NCBI GenBank assembly: GCA_949752795.1
Contig: OX457057.1
Span: 99,537,513-99,601,512 of the forward strand
DNA from: Hyperoodon ampullatus
Lineage: Eukaryota; Chordata; Mammalia; Artiodactyla; Ziphiidae
Length of the DNA: 64,000 nt
Direction of reading: 5' to 3'
Position 1 is the first letter of the stretch; each line of letters begins with the position of its first letter. The position numbers and the translations under genes were made by a program. The notes under the pieces are model-generated. The model did no database searches. It worked only from the letters and a program-made list of their open reading frames with translations, and was not told the origin of the DNA. Positions 34,201 through 46,200 of the stretch are shown here, piece after piece.

Positions 34201-37200
34201 GCCATTGAAGGAGAGTCCCAGTACTTCCCCATCTGCAGAATGGCCATCACTCTTGTATACTGTGTTAACTTAGACGCCACAGTCACAGCCATCACTTCTT
34301 TACAAAGTCCCTGGGCTGCAAGACCAGTTATGCAGGTGCTAAAACTTTTTGGAGAGGGACAGAAGGAAGGTGTTGGAGGAAGCAGTAGCAGGATAGTCGT
34401 CTGAGAAAACTTCATGAATGAATGGATTATTTCACCTGAACAATTCAGAGGAATTGTAAGTGCAAAATTAGACTAGTCTGAATAATGAACAGTTAGTCTA
34501 TGGGCTGCTACCAACCCCTATTTGGAATTATTTGCAGCTATGGGCCTGTGCTTATGGTGCCTAAGCGATGGTCTCATTGCTACTAGGAAGTAAACATTTC
34601 CATTTTGCAAACATTTGCTGGAAAAGCAAGTATTTTTCAACTGCAAAGAACACCTGAAGAATGTCAGGGCACAGCTTGGGGACATACTTATGGAACTTGT
34701 GCAAATTAATGCTGGTTGATGCAAACTGCACTGAGAAGGAAAGTGACTTGCTCCCTGCATTCTTCTGGGGATATCCTGCCACATCTGGCTCCCTAGAGGC
34801 CCAGCGCTGACTTCCCTGTAACATCACCATGGCCTGCAACTCAGGGCAAAACCTGATTTTATTACACACTATTTGGTCATCTCCACTAGCTTCTGGTAGC
34901 TGTAAACAGGTACCAGGCATTGGCAGCCTGCCAGGGGGAGAGTTGTCAGCAAGAGAGAAAGAAGGCTACCTGCTTCTCCCACTGAGGCCATGGGGTAAGT
35001 CCAAAAAGAGGTCAGTTTCAGGTTTGGCTTACTGTGCATACTTGCTTCCACCAGGCTGGCTCCTAAGCCTCTTCTTGGTCTTTTGCAGGCGGCAGAGAAC
35101 TGTCCTTAGCCTGATCAGACACCAGCCCTGGGGTACAGTTGAGGTTTCAGCCTGGAGACCCTGAGGGGAGCCAGTGCTGAGGGCGACAGCTGCTTCTGTG
35201 CGGGCTTCTGCTTGACCAGAGCCCTGGGGTTTTGTGGGGTGTGAGTGGGGTGGGCAGTGGCTCGCAGCAGCAGCAGTCTGTACCAAGAGACAGCCTCCGG
35301 TTCCCAGAGCGGAAAGGCAATGAGGCCAAGAAACACTGCCATCATTTAACAAATGAAGATGCACATTGCAGAACAGGAGCTGAACACGCAAAGGAGTTTG
35401 GGTTTTTTACTGCCCTCCCTCCTCCCTGCATTTGGACAGGTTTTCCCTGCTGTGATTATTCCTCATGAATCGTCATCCATAGAAAGTGACTGAGGCAATG
35501 GAGAGTGAATAATGAATCCCCCAAATGGTCTTTTGTGTCTCTGCCTGGAGGGTTTTGGAAATAACTTGCATTTTAATCTCTCTGACTTAGAATCATAGAA
35601 TTTGGGAGCTGTAAAGGACCTTATAGATAATCAGGGAACTGTGACCTCATGGAAAGACTAGAAGTCAAGCTCTGTGGGTCTGAACCTCCAGTCTGTCACT
35701 GAAAATAGAGCTAGCTAACATTTATTGAAGGCTTTCCTTGTGTCAGGCACTCATCTGTTCTTCCCAGACCCTCGGAGGCAGGGCTCCTATTGCCTCTGTT
35801 CTGCAGATGAGGAAGGGACGAGGAGCCAGAACTCCCCTGGGTTCACCCAGAGGCTCTGGCTTCAGAACCCATGCCTTCTGTCACTCCAAGGCCTCACCAT
35901 GTGGACTTGAACAAGTAATTTAACCTCGTTGTGTCTCAGTTTTCTCCTCTGTGAGCTCTAAGTCTGACAGTCTGCATTTCACACCCAAGCATATGACTTT
36001 ACAAGTTAGGAGAGTGCAGCCCAGAAATGTTAAGTGATTTGCCCTAAGTCACCCAGGTTGCTAATGGCAGAATCAGCAAAGGAACTCAGATCCAGCGATC
36101 TTCCCTCCCCTGTCCCTCCCACCCTCCCCCTATTCCCCGCCAAGACCTCTTTCCCCTCCATCACACTATTTCTAGAGGAATCCAACTCCTTGCCTTAGAG
36201 GTCTCTTCTATGATTTCAGATCGATAGGTTGGACATGTTGGGTTTGGGTGCGGCCAGTCACAACCCCAATGGTGAGTTCAGGAAGCTGGTGATATTTGTC
36301 CAAGTACCTTCGACCTATCTGCCTGCCTGCTCTTTGCTATCTTTTTCAGGTCAAGAGTGGTGATGAAGACCATGAGGGAAGAGCATGGCAATGCCCTGTC
36401 TGGTGTGGCCCATACATACTCTCCCCTGGTGGGTGCTGTTTCCAGCTGTTTGTCCTCATCAAGCAAATACTACCACCTTGTGCCAGCTCTCTCTCCCACC
36501 TTCCTTCATGGTGGCAGTGGTTGAAAGTCTGCTCCTCTCTCCCCTTCCCTCTGTCCTTTGTTCTCCCTGTCCCAGGTTCTGACCATTAATTGGCGTGTGG
36601 TGAGTGTGCCTTGGAGGAGGTAGGGGTCAACAGGGTCTCCAGTAATCACTATGCACTGTCTTTGCCAGCCTCCCCATCCCAGTGCCTTCCCTACGGAAAA
36701 TAGATTGGAAAAGGGTGGAGGTGTCAATAAACCAATCATTGGAGTGCATGGAAAGTGAGAACAAGGGAATCCTGCGTGAGGCTTTACTCTATTCACAATG
36801 GCACTGGGTACCCGTGCATGTGTGTGAGTGTGTGTGTGGCTCACACACTCTGAAATGAGCTCTCACCCACTGGTGAGTGGAAAATTAGCTTTGGCAGGTG
36901 AGGAACTGGGTGACAGGTGAGGAAGCCAGCAGGGTATCGGTGTTATCTGTCTCCTATTGCTGTTTGCTGGTGTTGCTAACAATATCTTGCCCACCCCCTT
37001 CCCCTCCCCTAACTTGTAATTAGGTGGAGTGGAAATGACTCGGGAGGGCTTGGGCCGGTGGGAGAGCGACATGAGTACATTAGAATGGCCTCGTGACCTT
37101 TGGAAGCCAGCCGTGTGCTTTGCAGGTGGGCTGCCCCAAGCCAGGTGGGAACTGGCATTTTCCTGATGGCCCACGAAGCAAGCTGTGTGGTTTACACTTC

Positions 37201-37739
37201 TCTGGTGGGTGGGAGAAGAGATGGCAGTCCAGGGACTAAGTCCCGGGAAGTTCGGCCAAATGGCATAAGCTGGAGGTGAAGTGAGCCAGGACGGGCAGGT
37301 GGGAGACCTGGGGGTCTTAGACTGGCTCCACTGCCCATCTCTGCCTGCTAGTTGGCCCTGTAATCCCCCTGTGCCTCAGTTTCTCTGACTGCAAAGTGAG
37401 GAAAATAATCTCACTGCTACCTGCCTGTTGTAAGGTAAAGTGTAAAGGCCCTTTGAAATGTCAAGAACACTGTCATTGGACAGTGCCAAGGGAATTTGCA
37501 GAGCCTACTGAGAGGCGGCAGTCTGCCTCTGCGTCACTTTCACAGCCTGTGCTCAGACAGGTACTTAGGCATCTCACATCCATAAATCTCATCTCCTATC
37601 TATAGTCAGCAAATAAGGGAAAGGGCAGGCCGCTGCTCTGCTACCATCTGATCTTCCTTCCAGTCCCAGCTCCCGGCCTCCCCTGCCTCCACCGCAGGTG
37701 ATGATCCCTCTGCGCTCCCTCATCTGCTCCCGGCCTGTC

Positions 37740-37860
37740 AGTCTAATTTAACAAGGTTGCGGGAGAGGTTTGATTTAATCAAACCAGTTGCTGTATCCAT
37801 TCTGCTCAGAGGTCCCTCAGTGTCACCACTGAGGCTCAGATTAGACAGTGACAATTACTT
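37740..37860. promoter_or_regulatory. Candidate regulatory block with near-palindromic GTTTGAT-TTA-ATCAAAC
   Basis: Positions 37768-37784 form an inverted repeat with 7-bp arms and a 3-bp spacer. Each arm contains a core resembling half a TCF/LEF or homeobox site. GTCTAATTTAAC and AGATTAGACAGTG flank it. Function is not shown. Confidence 0.3.
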
Positions 37861-38769
37861 CTTCTTCCCTGGCTTTGCCTCCCCCTCCCTTTCTCTCCCT
37901 GGAGGGAACAACGGAGGCAGATCAGTCTCCTGGGACCTAAGAATAGATGCGGGAGGATCATAGGAGGGAAGCAGACTGGCCTCAGAAAGCCCCGCTCGTG
38001 CCTTACGTGGCCTTGTTTAAGTCTAAGCAGCCGCCTGAGGGACGAGGGGAGCAGCAAATGTGAGCAGAGCTGCCTGGAAAGGCTCGGGGCTGCCTGAGGA
38101 CAGAGCTGGGCCATCATCAGTGCCATCATGGATGGCCTCGGAGATAAAACCAAGCTCCCTTGCTGTCGGGAAACTGGGTGGAGGGCGGGCCGAGGAGGTA
38201 AGGCGCGGTATGCTCTGCACGCTCCAGACAAAGAATTTATTTCCAGTTTCTCAGCCTGGATTCTGGGGTCTCCAGAGCCGGGAGACAACAATAGAAAAAA
38301 GGTGAGGCTCCATCCATCTGAGTCTCTGTGGCTCTGTTCTCGGCATGAAAGCAGCAGTGATAGGAGGAGGCTGTGTGGATGTGGGTAACTATGGTGTTGG
38401 GGGGAGGCAGGTAACGGTGGTGTGTGAGGGGGTGTGATGTGTATGTGAGTGTCTGTGGCTGGGGAGCCAGGCAGGGGGGTCTCTGGGGCAGATAGGTCAG
38501 GTTTAGGGAGTTTAGAATTCCGGAACAAATCTCTCTTGCCACTTAACTCTTTCCTTTCCCTCCTTCTCCAGGAAGTGGGTGCTCAGCACCTCTTGTTCTC
38601 TTGAGCAGCTCACAGGAGAGAAACAAAGTCCTCTTGAAGGGGAGCCCTCTCTTGGGGTGATGGAAATCTTTCCTTTTGCTCATTTGTGTCACATTTTTCC
38701 ATCAGGCCGGGCAGCTGACAGGTGCACCCTTCCCCGGGCCCCTTTCAGAGTCCCCTCCCTGCCATTTGT

Positions 38770-39170
38770 GTCTCACCCAAATAACCAGCAGACACCGCCA
38801 TCTGCAGAGCTGTGTATGATTAGCAGAGACCCTTCCTGACAGCTCCAAAGAGAAGCCCTCAAATGCGTATTCTATTGAGTGCATCTCATTGCTGCTGACA
38901 GCCGCTTTATCAATTAAATTCCACATTCCCAGTCTTCGGAGACGCCACAAACCTCCCTACCTAATAAATCACAGGCCCCCAGTTATTGTTAAATGTCCCA
39001 TCAGTCTCTAATAAACTCCCTGCCAACAGGGGCAGGTTATTTATTATGCTGCCTGGACAAGAATGAATTGAGCCCCATTCTCAGAAGAAGAGCAAACGTG
39101 ACACCTTCCTCCCTAAAGACTGAGGCTGTGGTATTAAATGGGGCAATTAATCAACGTGGGCCTTGGGCAG
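38770..39170. promoter_or_regulatory. Candidate conserved noncoding enhancer
   Basis: Roughly 400 bp without recognisable repeats, with many developmental transcription-factor cores: GATTAGCAGAG at about 38819, TTATCAATTAAATT at 38907-38920, CTAATAAATCACAG near 38961, a SOX-like TTATTGTT at 38983-38990 and GCAATTAATCAA near 39143-39154. The density and spacing resemble vertebrate ultraconserved enhancers. Conservation cannot be measured from one sequence. Confidence 0.4.
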
Positions 39171-39744
39171 AGGGGAGTGTGGTCTAGAGAGAGGGAGGAT
39201 GGCCTGGGCTCCTTCACTGAAAGCCAGCTAAACAAGTCCCCATGGTGAGAGGTGGCCGTGCAGAGTATAGGAACCTGGGCCTTTGCTGCTTCTTCCCCCT
39301 CCTCATTCCTGTTTGAAAAGGTACTGAAGACATAGTCACCCCATAGGCCAAGGGGGCACATATGAAAATAGTTATTCTCCACGTTGAAAGGTAGCTGCAT
39401 AGGACTGAGCAGGGTCGTGAAAAATTCTGTCCAGAAGGCCAGATATTGTTACTTAATAAACTTGATATAACTTAAGTTTATTGATGGTGCTAGTCCACTG
39501 AGCAGATGAACTGAAGAATATAGGAGGGAATGTTCCCCTTGCCTGGGAGAGAGAACTAGGAAACATGTGCTCAGTCACTGTTTGCTGGCTAAGCAGCACA
39601 CAGGTTAAGCACTGACACTCAGAAAGCAGTGGACAACACCCAAAAGACCCAGGGGTTGTTAGGTGTGAGAAACAGCGCTATAAAGTGGGCCTTGCAGTTA
39701 CTACCTCATAGTAGATCCCAAAAGGAGATGATGCTCGATGCTCT

Positions 39745-40610
39745 GCAAGTTACAATCCAAACTCCTCAGCTTTGTCACTGATCAAGCCCTAGTCTATATT
39801 TCCAATTGTATTTCTCTCTATTGCTACATAACACTATCCTCCTTTGGGCGAGCATAACACATTAATTTTATATTCCTTATGGTGGCAGACAAGGTCCTCC
39901 ATACTATGGGACCAACATACCTCTGCAACCTTGTTTCCTGGTAAGTGCTGCCATACTTGCCTCCGTTCATGCTAAAGCTCATACCTTACCGTAACTACTA
40001 TGGTTTCTCATGTTTCCACGCCTTTGCACAAACTGTTCCTTTTGCCCAGAATACCTCTCTAACTTGTCTGCCTGGTGAGCTTTCCTTCAACCCCCGCTGC
40101 CTGATGAACTGCACATCTATCCTTCAGGATCAGCTCAGAAAATCACCCCCCAGTGCTTCAAGGGACTTGAGCTTTGTCTCCTGGTGCAGCTATCTTGGCA
40201 GAAGTGCTAGACTCCAGGGATTAGGAAAAGAGTGACCTGGGCATGGAAGTTTTCTTATAGTTCCATGCATGCTTTAAATCACTTTGATTTGGGATGGGGA
40301 GAGAAGAGCATAGAGAAGAAAGCTATTGGTCTCTGAATACCAAAAGCTGTTTTTCTCAATTTTTCAGATGTTCTCACGCTCTCCCACATGACAGCCACAC
40401 TTTGAGCAGCTAAGGCCCTGGAAAATGTCAGTACTGCATGTAATTTTACACCACCTTGTGCTACTTGCATATTTCCTCCTTGGTCAGAGCTATGTGTTTG
40501 CATGTGTCTTTCTTCCTGAGGGCAAGTGCTCTGCTTATTTTGTCCCAGTTTTGTATCTCCAGCATCTGGCTGATTCGTATTAGGCGTTTAGAAGATTTCT
40601 GTTGAAAGAA
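39745..40610 (+). repeat. L2 LINE relic
   Basis: Sense-strand L2 text: ACAAGGTCCTCCATACTATG, CACGCCTTTGCACAAACTG, CCTTCAGGATCAGCTC. After a gap comes the 3'-end phrase GAGGGCAAGTGCTCTGC at about 40518. Confidence 0.8.
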
Positions 40611-41385
40611 TGAAAAAGAGATGTTTGCAGATTGAATGCAAATAATAAGGTTGCCTACCCTTTGTTGCTTTGAGGATCAAATGAGAAAAAGTGGCTATAA
40701 AAATCTTAGTGCCTTCACTTCTTTCCACATATTCCCACGGATCCTCACATTTGAGGGGGGCACCTTATGTCTATGCTTTTGTTTACATTATTTTCCTTTC
40801 TTCTGGGTGCAGAAATTTCCATTGTGAAATCATTGCCTGGGACCATTTGAACCTGAAAATCCATTCCGAGTCTACCTTTTACTCCCACTTCTTCAATTCA
40901 CAGGAATCCTTCCCCCCTCTAGCTTCCAGGTACATAATGTGAGGAAAGATTTTCCAAGTAGACAGAACAGCATACAAAGAGGCTGGGGTCCCATCGTGAT
41001 TTTATCCTGAAGGAGGCCAGCAGGCAGACAACAGTCCAACTGGTTTCTGCGTATGTTACTCTCATACCTTCCCTGGTTATTAAATGGTCTCTTACCTTTA
41101 TGTTTTATTTTTATGGCACTAAAAATTACGACCAACAGCATTATTACCGTTTTTAACTACTGAGGAAAAAAATTGTATTGATTTGTTTTTAGCTATAGCA
41201 ATATAATTTATGCCTAGTAACGTAACTGCAATATTTGGGCAGGGGAACCATTCAGGAGGTTGTTGTGATAGTTAGGACCTAAAAGGTCCTAAAATAGGAC
41301 AGATGCTATGGAGACTGGAGAAGAAATATGGATGAGATATTTGGAAGCAAAATTACTTGCCCTCAAGTAATTGTTAGAAAGGGAA

Positions 41386-41491
41386 GGGACTTTCCTGGCG
41401 GTCCAGTGGTTAGGACTCAGTGCTTTCACTGTCTGCCATGGCCCCGGGTTCAATCCCTGGCCAATCCAAATCCACCCCCCCCCAAAAAAAA
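41386..41491 (+). mobile_element. Short tRNA-derived SINE
   Basis: Starts GGGACTTTCCTGGCGGTCCA and contains the tRNA-like GGTTCAATCCCTGG B-box-like segment. It ends in a C-run and A-run. The near-duplicates AGAAAGGGAA on the left and AGAAAGGGGA on the right probably represent the target-site duplication. Confidence 0.9.
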
Positions 41492-41760
41492 GAAAGGGGA
41501 GAGGGATAATGGAAGGTGGAGTCAAGAATAATTAATTCCCAGGTTTGGGGTTTAGGGATTAGGTGGATGAAAGAGGTGGGGTACTAAGAGGAAGTCTGGA
41601 ACCTTTACTGCCCACTCCCAACAGGCCCCCTTCTTTCATATGAACAGTTGACATTTTCTCAATGTTTTGTAAATTTCTAAGAAAAATGCATCTGAGAATA
41701 CCTTTCCAGTAGGATTACCTTGCCAAAGTCCTCCTACCTCCTTTGGAATCTGAATCATCA

Positions 41761-41762
<2 letters not shown>

Positions 41763-41808
<46 letters not shown>
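41763..41808. repeat. (GT)n microsatellite, 23 units
   Basis: Long uninterrupted GT tract about 1.2 kb upstream of the DDX20 start; a good polymorphic marker and potential Z-DNA former. Confidence 0.98.
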
Positions 41809-41810
<2 letters not shown>

Positions 41811-41929
41811 GGAAGTGTGAGGCTGGTGAGAGATAACGACCAGAATTATGATATAATCTTTAGATTTGTAATTGTGAATATTAGGTTCCAAAAATACTTA
41901 CATTTGGAATTATGACTCAGACTTTGTTA

Positions 41930-42400
41930 TAGGAGCTCATTTATTCAATAAATATTGAGCACTTACTCTGTGTCAGATTGTTTTTTCCGATTAGGGATAC
42001 TGCAGAGAACAAAAGAGAATAGGTCCCTGTCCTCATAGACAGACAACAAACATGATTTCATCTAGTGATAAGCAGAAAAATAAAGCAGAACAAGGGAATA
42101 GAGAGTGATGGGAAAGGCCGGGGAGCTGCCACGATGGGGGAGCTATCTCAGATAGAGTGTTCAGGAAAGTCCTCTTTGAAAAGGTGGTATTTGAGCAGAG
42201 ACCTAAAATAAAGTGGTAAAGACTGTTGTCATCCATGAGATGGTGGTGGGGAGGGATAGGAGCAACACACAGAAAATGTTAAATTTGAGCTATTAGACAT
42301 AAAGTGCAGGTGTTGAGAAGGGAGATGGATGTACAAGTCTGGAGTTCAGAGGAAGGTCGGAGGTGTAGATACTAATGTGGGAGTTGTCAGTTCAGTTGCT
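41930..42400. repeat. Ancient repeat relic related to that at 9.4-10.3 kb
   Basis: It opens with CAATAAATATTGAGCACTTA and shares later phrases with the 9.4-kb relic (AATTTGAGCTATTAGACAT, then GTCTGGAGTTCAGAGGAAGG). Family not assigned. Confidence 0.55.
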
Positions 42401-42719
42401 GGTTCCAATTCGATTTGCTTTTATCAGAGCTCAGCGTGTGCCAGGTACTGTGGTAGGGGCTGAGAACGCAGAGATGAAAGCACACAGATATATACCTGGC
42501 AACGTGGTCAATCCTAAATCTCGCTGTACTTCGGGAGCTCTCTGCGAGCACAGGAGACAGAGAGTTGGGGCGGGACACGGTGGGGAGCCGGAGGAGTCGA
42601 CCGCCGAGCCGAAGCCCGGAGGCTGGGAGCGTGACGCACTGGGCTCTTCACAAAGGCAGCATTGTGAGGTTGGCAACGCGGGCGCAGGGCGGGGCAGTGC
42701 TCCCACCGTAAGCGCGCGG

Positions 42720-42732
42720 CGCCCTCTGCAGG
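42720..42732 (-). promoter_or_regulatory. CTCF-like core motif in the DDX20 island
   Basis: The minus strand reads CCTGCAGAGGGCG, differing from the usual CTCF core at one position. It lies about 250 bp upstream of the DDX20 start codon. Confidence 0.45.
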
Positions 42733-42986
42733 CCGCAGGCGGCGACACACCGGTAGCCTCAGCTTTCCTCCCCTCCCTTTTCCCGCCTTCCTCAGGCCAC
42801 GTTTTTTTGTTGTTATAGCTCTTTCCGAGTCTTTCTAAGCCTCCGACTTCCGTCCCTTACCCCTCCTCTTCGAGGCCGGGAGTGTCAGTGTCTTCGCAGG
42901 AAGACTGCCAATAAAGTTTTTCCCCTTCTCGCTCTCAGGCTCCCCGCCTCGCCCCAAGTACCGCGAGATCCGGCAGCACGGCTAGC

Positions 42987-43287
42987 ATGGCGGCGGCGTT
43001 TGAACCCCCGGCGTCCTTAAAGACCGTGGAGAGCACTATGCCGGCGGAGCGTGTGGCCGCGCAGTTCGCGGCTCCGGAGTCAGCCCCCAGGCCAGTGCGG
43101 AGTCTACGGACGGCTCACGACATCAACGGTCCGCGGACCCGCACCGGGGACGTGCTGCTGGCGGAGCCGGGGGACTTCGAGTCGCTGCTGCTGTCGCGGC
43201 CGGTGCTGGAGGGGCTGCGGGCGGTTGGCTTCGAGCGGCCGTCGCCCGTGCAGCTCAAGGCCATACCGCTGGGGCGGTGCGGACTTG
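42987..43287 (+). other. DDX20: DDX20 exon 1 (coding part)
   Basis: Residues 1-100 plus one base. The ATG is in GCTAGCATGG context (A at -3, G at +4). The exon ends GGACTTG before GTGAGG and carries the Q motif. Confidence 0.97.
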
Positions 43288-46200
43288 GTGAGGGCTGGGG
43301 CCCTGAAGGGGCCGGAAGGGCCGCAGGAGGGGGCGGCGGCGGCCAAGCCCGTGGCGAGAGCCGGGAAGGGCCCAGAGCGGCCGTCTTGCAGGGCTCGTCC
43401 CGGGGCAAGACGCCGCACGCATGCGAGCCTCAGTTTCCTTCTCTGTCAAACGGAGACGCAGTATTGAATTTGGAGATAGTTGAGGTCCATTCCACGCTGT
43501 CAGGTGGTTCTACGTTTGGGAATATAAACGGCAGGAAAGATCTCAGATGAGATCAGCCTGGATTAGGGTAGGCCCTAAATCCAGTGACAAGAGTCCTTAT
43601 AAGAGAAGGGAGAAAGGCAGAGAAGAAAGCCATGTGAGAATGGAGGCAGAGATTGGAGTTACACAGCTCCAAGCCAAGAAATGTCTCAGTCGTCAGAAGC
43701 TGGAAGAGACAGGAAGGATTGTACCATAGAGCCTTAGGAGGGAATGTGGCCCGGCTGATACCTTGATTTCATATTTCTGGTCTCCAAAACTGAGAAAATA
43801 AATTTCTGCTTTCTAAGCCAAAAAAAGAAGACAAACGGTGGAGGTTCCGGGAGGAGACCTGTTTCTGGATATGGCCACATGCTTGTTTTAGAGTTAACTT
43901 AAAAACGAAGGTGGTTAAGGATGTGATCTCTGGAGGCCTGTCTAGTTCTGGGATTTCATGTTGGTACCTAAGCTTCTTTAGTCAGTCCTGGCTAATGATA
44001 ATTTTTTTTTTCCTCCTCAGATTTAATTGTTCAAGCTAAGTCTGGCACTGGGAAAACCTGTGTATTCTCCACCATTGCTTTGGACTCTCTTATTCTTGAA
44101 AACCTAAGTACCCAGGTGAGTTTAGCTCGGAGGACCCAAGGAGAGTATGTTATGTGGATTTACTACAGGTCAGATGAAATACCAGTAGCTCCTCAGAGGT
44201 AGAAGTGAATGATCGTGTTAAGACATATGAAAAGTATACAAGTAAAGTAGATATTAAGGCTGTTGAGTGGTGGTGGTGTGGTTAGTGACCAAATACACAT
44301 TATTAGTGTTAGAAGTTTAGAGATTTCTATTATTACTGCGTGTTAAATAAAATGAGTCTGCCACGTGTGTCAATTTTGTCATTACTTGAGAATACAGATA
44401 AGGATTCTTTATTCTTTTATTTGCTCACTAGATTGTGGTGAGGTTTAGCATTTGACCTGATTCATGGTAATGAGGTGTTTGGCTACTGTAGGTAACTGCA
44501 TGTGGTTCTTACAGTGAATGTATTATACTGATCTTCCATCTTCTGGGCTCTCTCAGAGTAGGGTCTAAGAGGACCTTACCCAAATTAACAGGAGATTTGG
44601 GTTTGGAGATCATTTCTTCAGCAAAGATTTGTTGAGCCCATGTTTTATGTTTAAACAGTATGCCAGGCATTGGGGATATACAGATGAATCAGGTATGACC
44701 CTCATAGTCTTACTTTGTGGTTTAGTAGTTACAGCAGGCTGTATTTCAAGGTCTCAGTCATGTATATCTGATGATGACTCTTTAACAGTGTTTTTTAACC
44801 CAGATACTCATATCTGGGTTAAAAAACACTGTAAAGCTTTTTGAGTCCTGCCTTATGTATTTATTTTACCGACTTGTTAAAGGTATATTTTATGTTGTTT
44901 TTAGATTTTGATCTTGGCTCCTACAAGAGAAATTGCTGTACAGATACATTCTGTTATCACAGCCATTGGAATAAAAATGGAAGGCTTAGAGTGTCATGTG
45001 TTTATCGGAGGGACTCCATTATCACAAGACAAAACCAGACTTAAAAAGTGTCATATTGCTGTTGGTTCTCCTGGTAAGATATCAATGCCTGTTAATAACT
45101 GGAGCTTTTAAGTAACTGAACACTTCTATATAACAATAAGAATATGGCAATCTTTGATAATTATGGTAATTATTTTGAGGATTAAAAATGAAGAGCATTA
45201 GATTAGTGAGATATAAACACATGACTGGATTACCAACAGAATTTTTGAAATTTCTGTTTCTAAGGATGTTTAAGAACAAGTATGGGATAGGCTTCTGAGA
45301 AGAAGAGGAATGAGAAGATTTCAGAAAGCCCTTCTAAGCCATGGATTGGGATTATTCTTTGCTTCCGTATTAGTCCTTTGGTCATGAGTCCCTCAGAATC
45401 ATAATTTAGCATTCAGTGCCTTACAAGTCTTTTGACAGGAAGTGTTTATTTTCCATACATATTGGTGATGAAATGTGAGGGAAAAAATAATGGATTTAGG
45501 GAAGATCAGAACTCAGGATTTCTAATTTGTGGTTTAATGTGTAAAGAATAATGAGGGTTGGGTCAGGAAAGTCAGCAATTCAACCTGTAAGTAGAATAAC
45601 AACATTGGCTGAAATTTGCACAGTTTTGGTGCATATGAATATTTGAATATGTTTTTTTCTGGACTTTAGGCAGAATTAAACAACTGATAGAACTTGACTA
45701 CTTGAATCCAGGCAGTATACGTCTCTTTATTCTTGATGAAGCAGATAAGCTTTTAGAAGAAGGCAGCTTCCAGGAGCAAATAAAGTAAGAAAAATAACTA
45801 ACTTGACTATTAAAATGGTGCCCCAAAGTATCTGTCTTTTGCTTTTGTAGGTGGTGATTATCATCTGAATAGTTTCCATGGTGTGTGTGTTTTTCTTCTA
45901 TTTTGCAGTTGGATTTATTCTTCCTTGCCTGCCAGTAAACAGATGTTGGCAGTGTCAGCTACTTACCCTGAATTTTTGGCTAATGCTTTGACAAAGTACA
46001 TGAGAGAGCCCACTTTTGTAAGACTAAATTCCAGTGATCCGAGTCTCATAGGTGTGTACAGATATTGGATATTTAGTGGGTTGGTTTGTGATATTCTGGA
46101 GCTTTCCTTTGCTAAGTTGGCTTTTGCTTTCATATTTGCTATAGAAAATATGTTCATTTTAACAGAAGACTCTTCTTTGTAGGTTTGAAGCAGTACTACA

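Larger units (their letters stand above)
30311..41385. other. INKA2-DDX20 intergenic region (possibly transcribed), no coding gene
   Basis: No frame here has splice support or a recognisable product. MIR-like fragments lie at about 35700-35830, 35890-36100 and 37300-37450. An L2 relic lies at 39745-40610 and a GT-rich tract at 36815-36839. In human, an INKA2 transcript starts near DDX20, so this region may be a 5' intron of a longer INKA2 transcript. I could not identify such an exon from sequence. Confidence 0.5.
42530..43430 (+). promoter_or_regulatory. DDX20: CpG island and promoter of DDX20
   Basis: A GC-rich, CpG-dense block spanning the 5' flank and exon 1. Features include an ETS-type ACTTCCG at about 42846-42852, CCAAT at 42908-42912 and GGGGCGG at about 42569. 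No TATA box is seen in the expected position. This is a housekeeping-type promoter. In human, the far-upstream INKA2 start and the DDX20 start lie close together, so the island may be bidirectional; no minus-strand exon can be demonstrated here. Confidence 0.8.

Noticed and set aside
42375..42818. 147-codon plus-strand frame just upstream of DDX20
   Set aside because: It lies in the promoter island, does not join DDX20 in frame, and resembles no protein. DDX20 starts at 42987 by homology and length.
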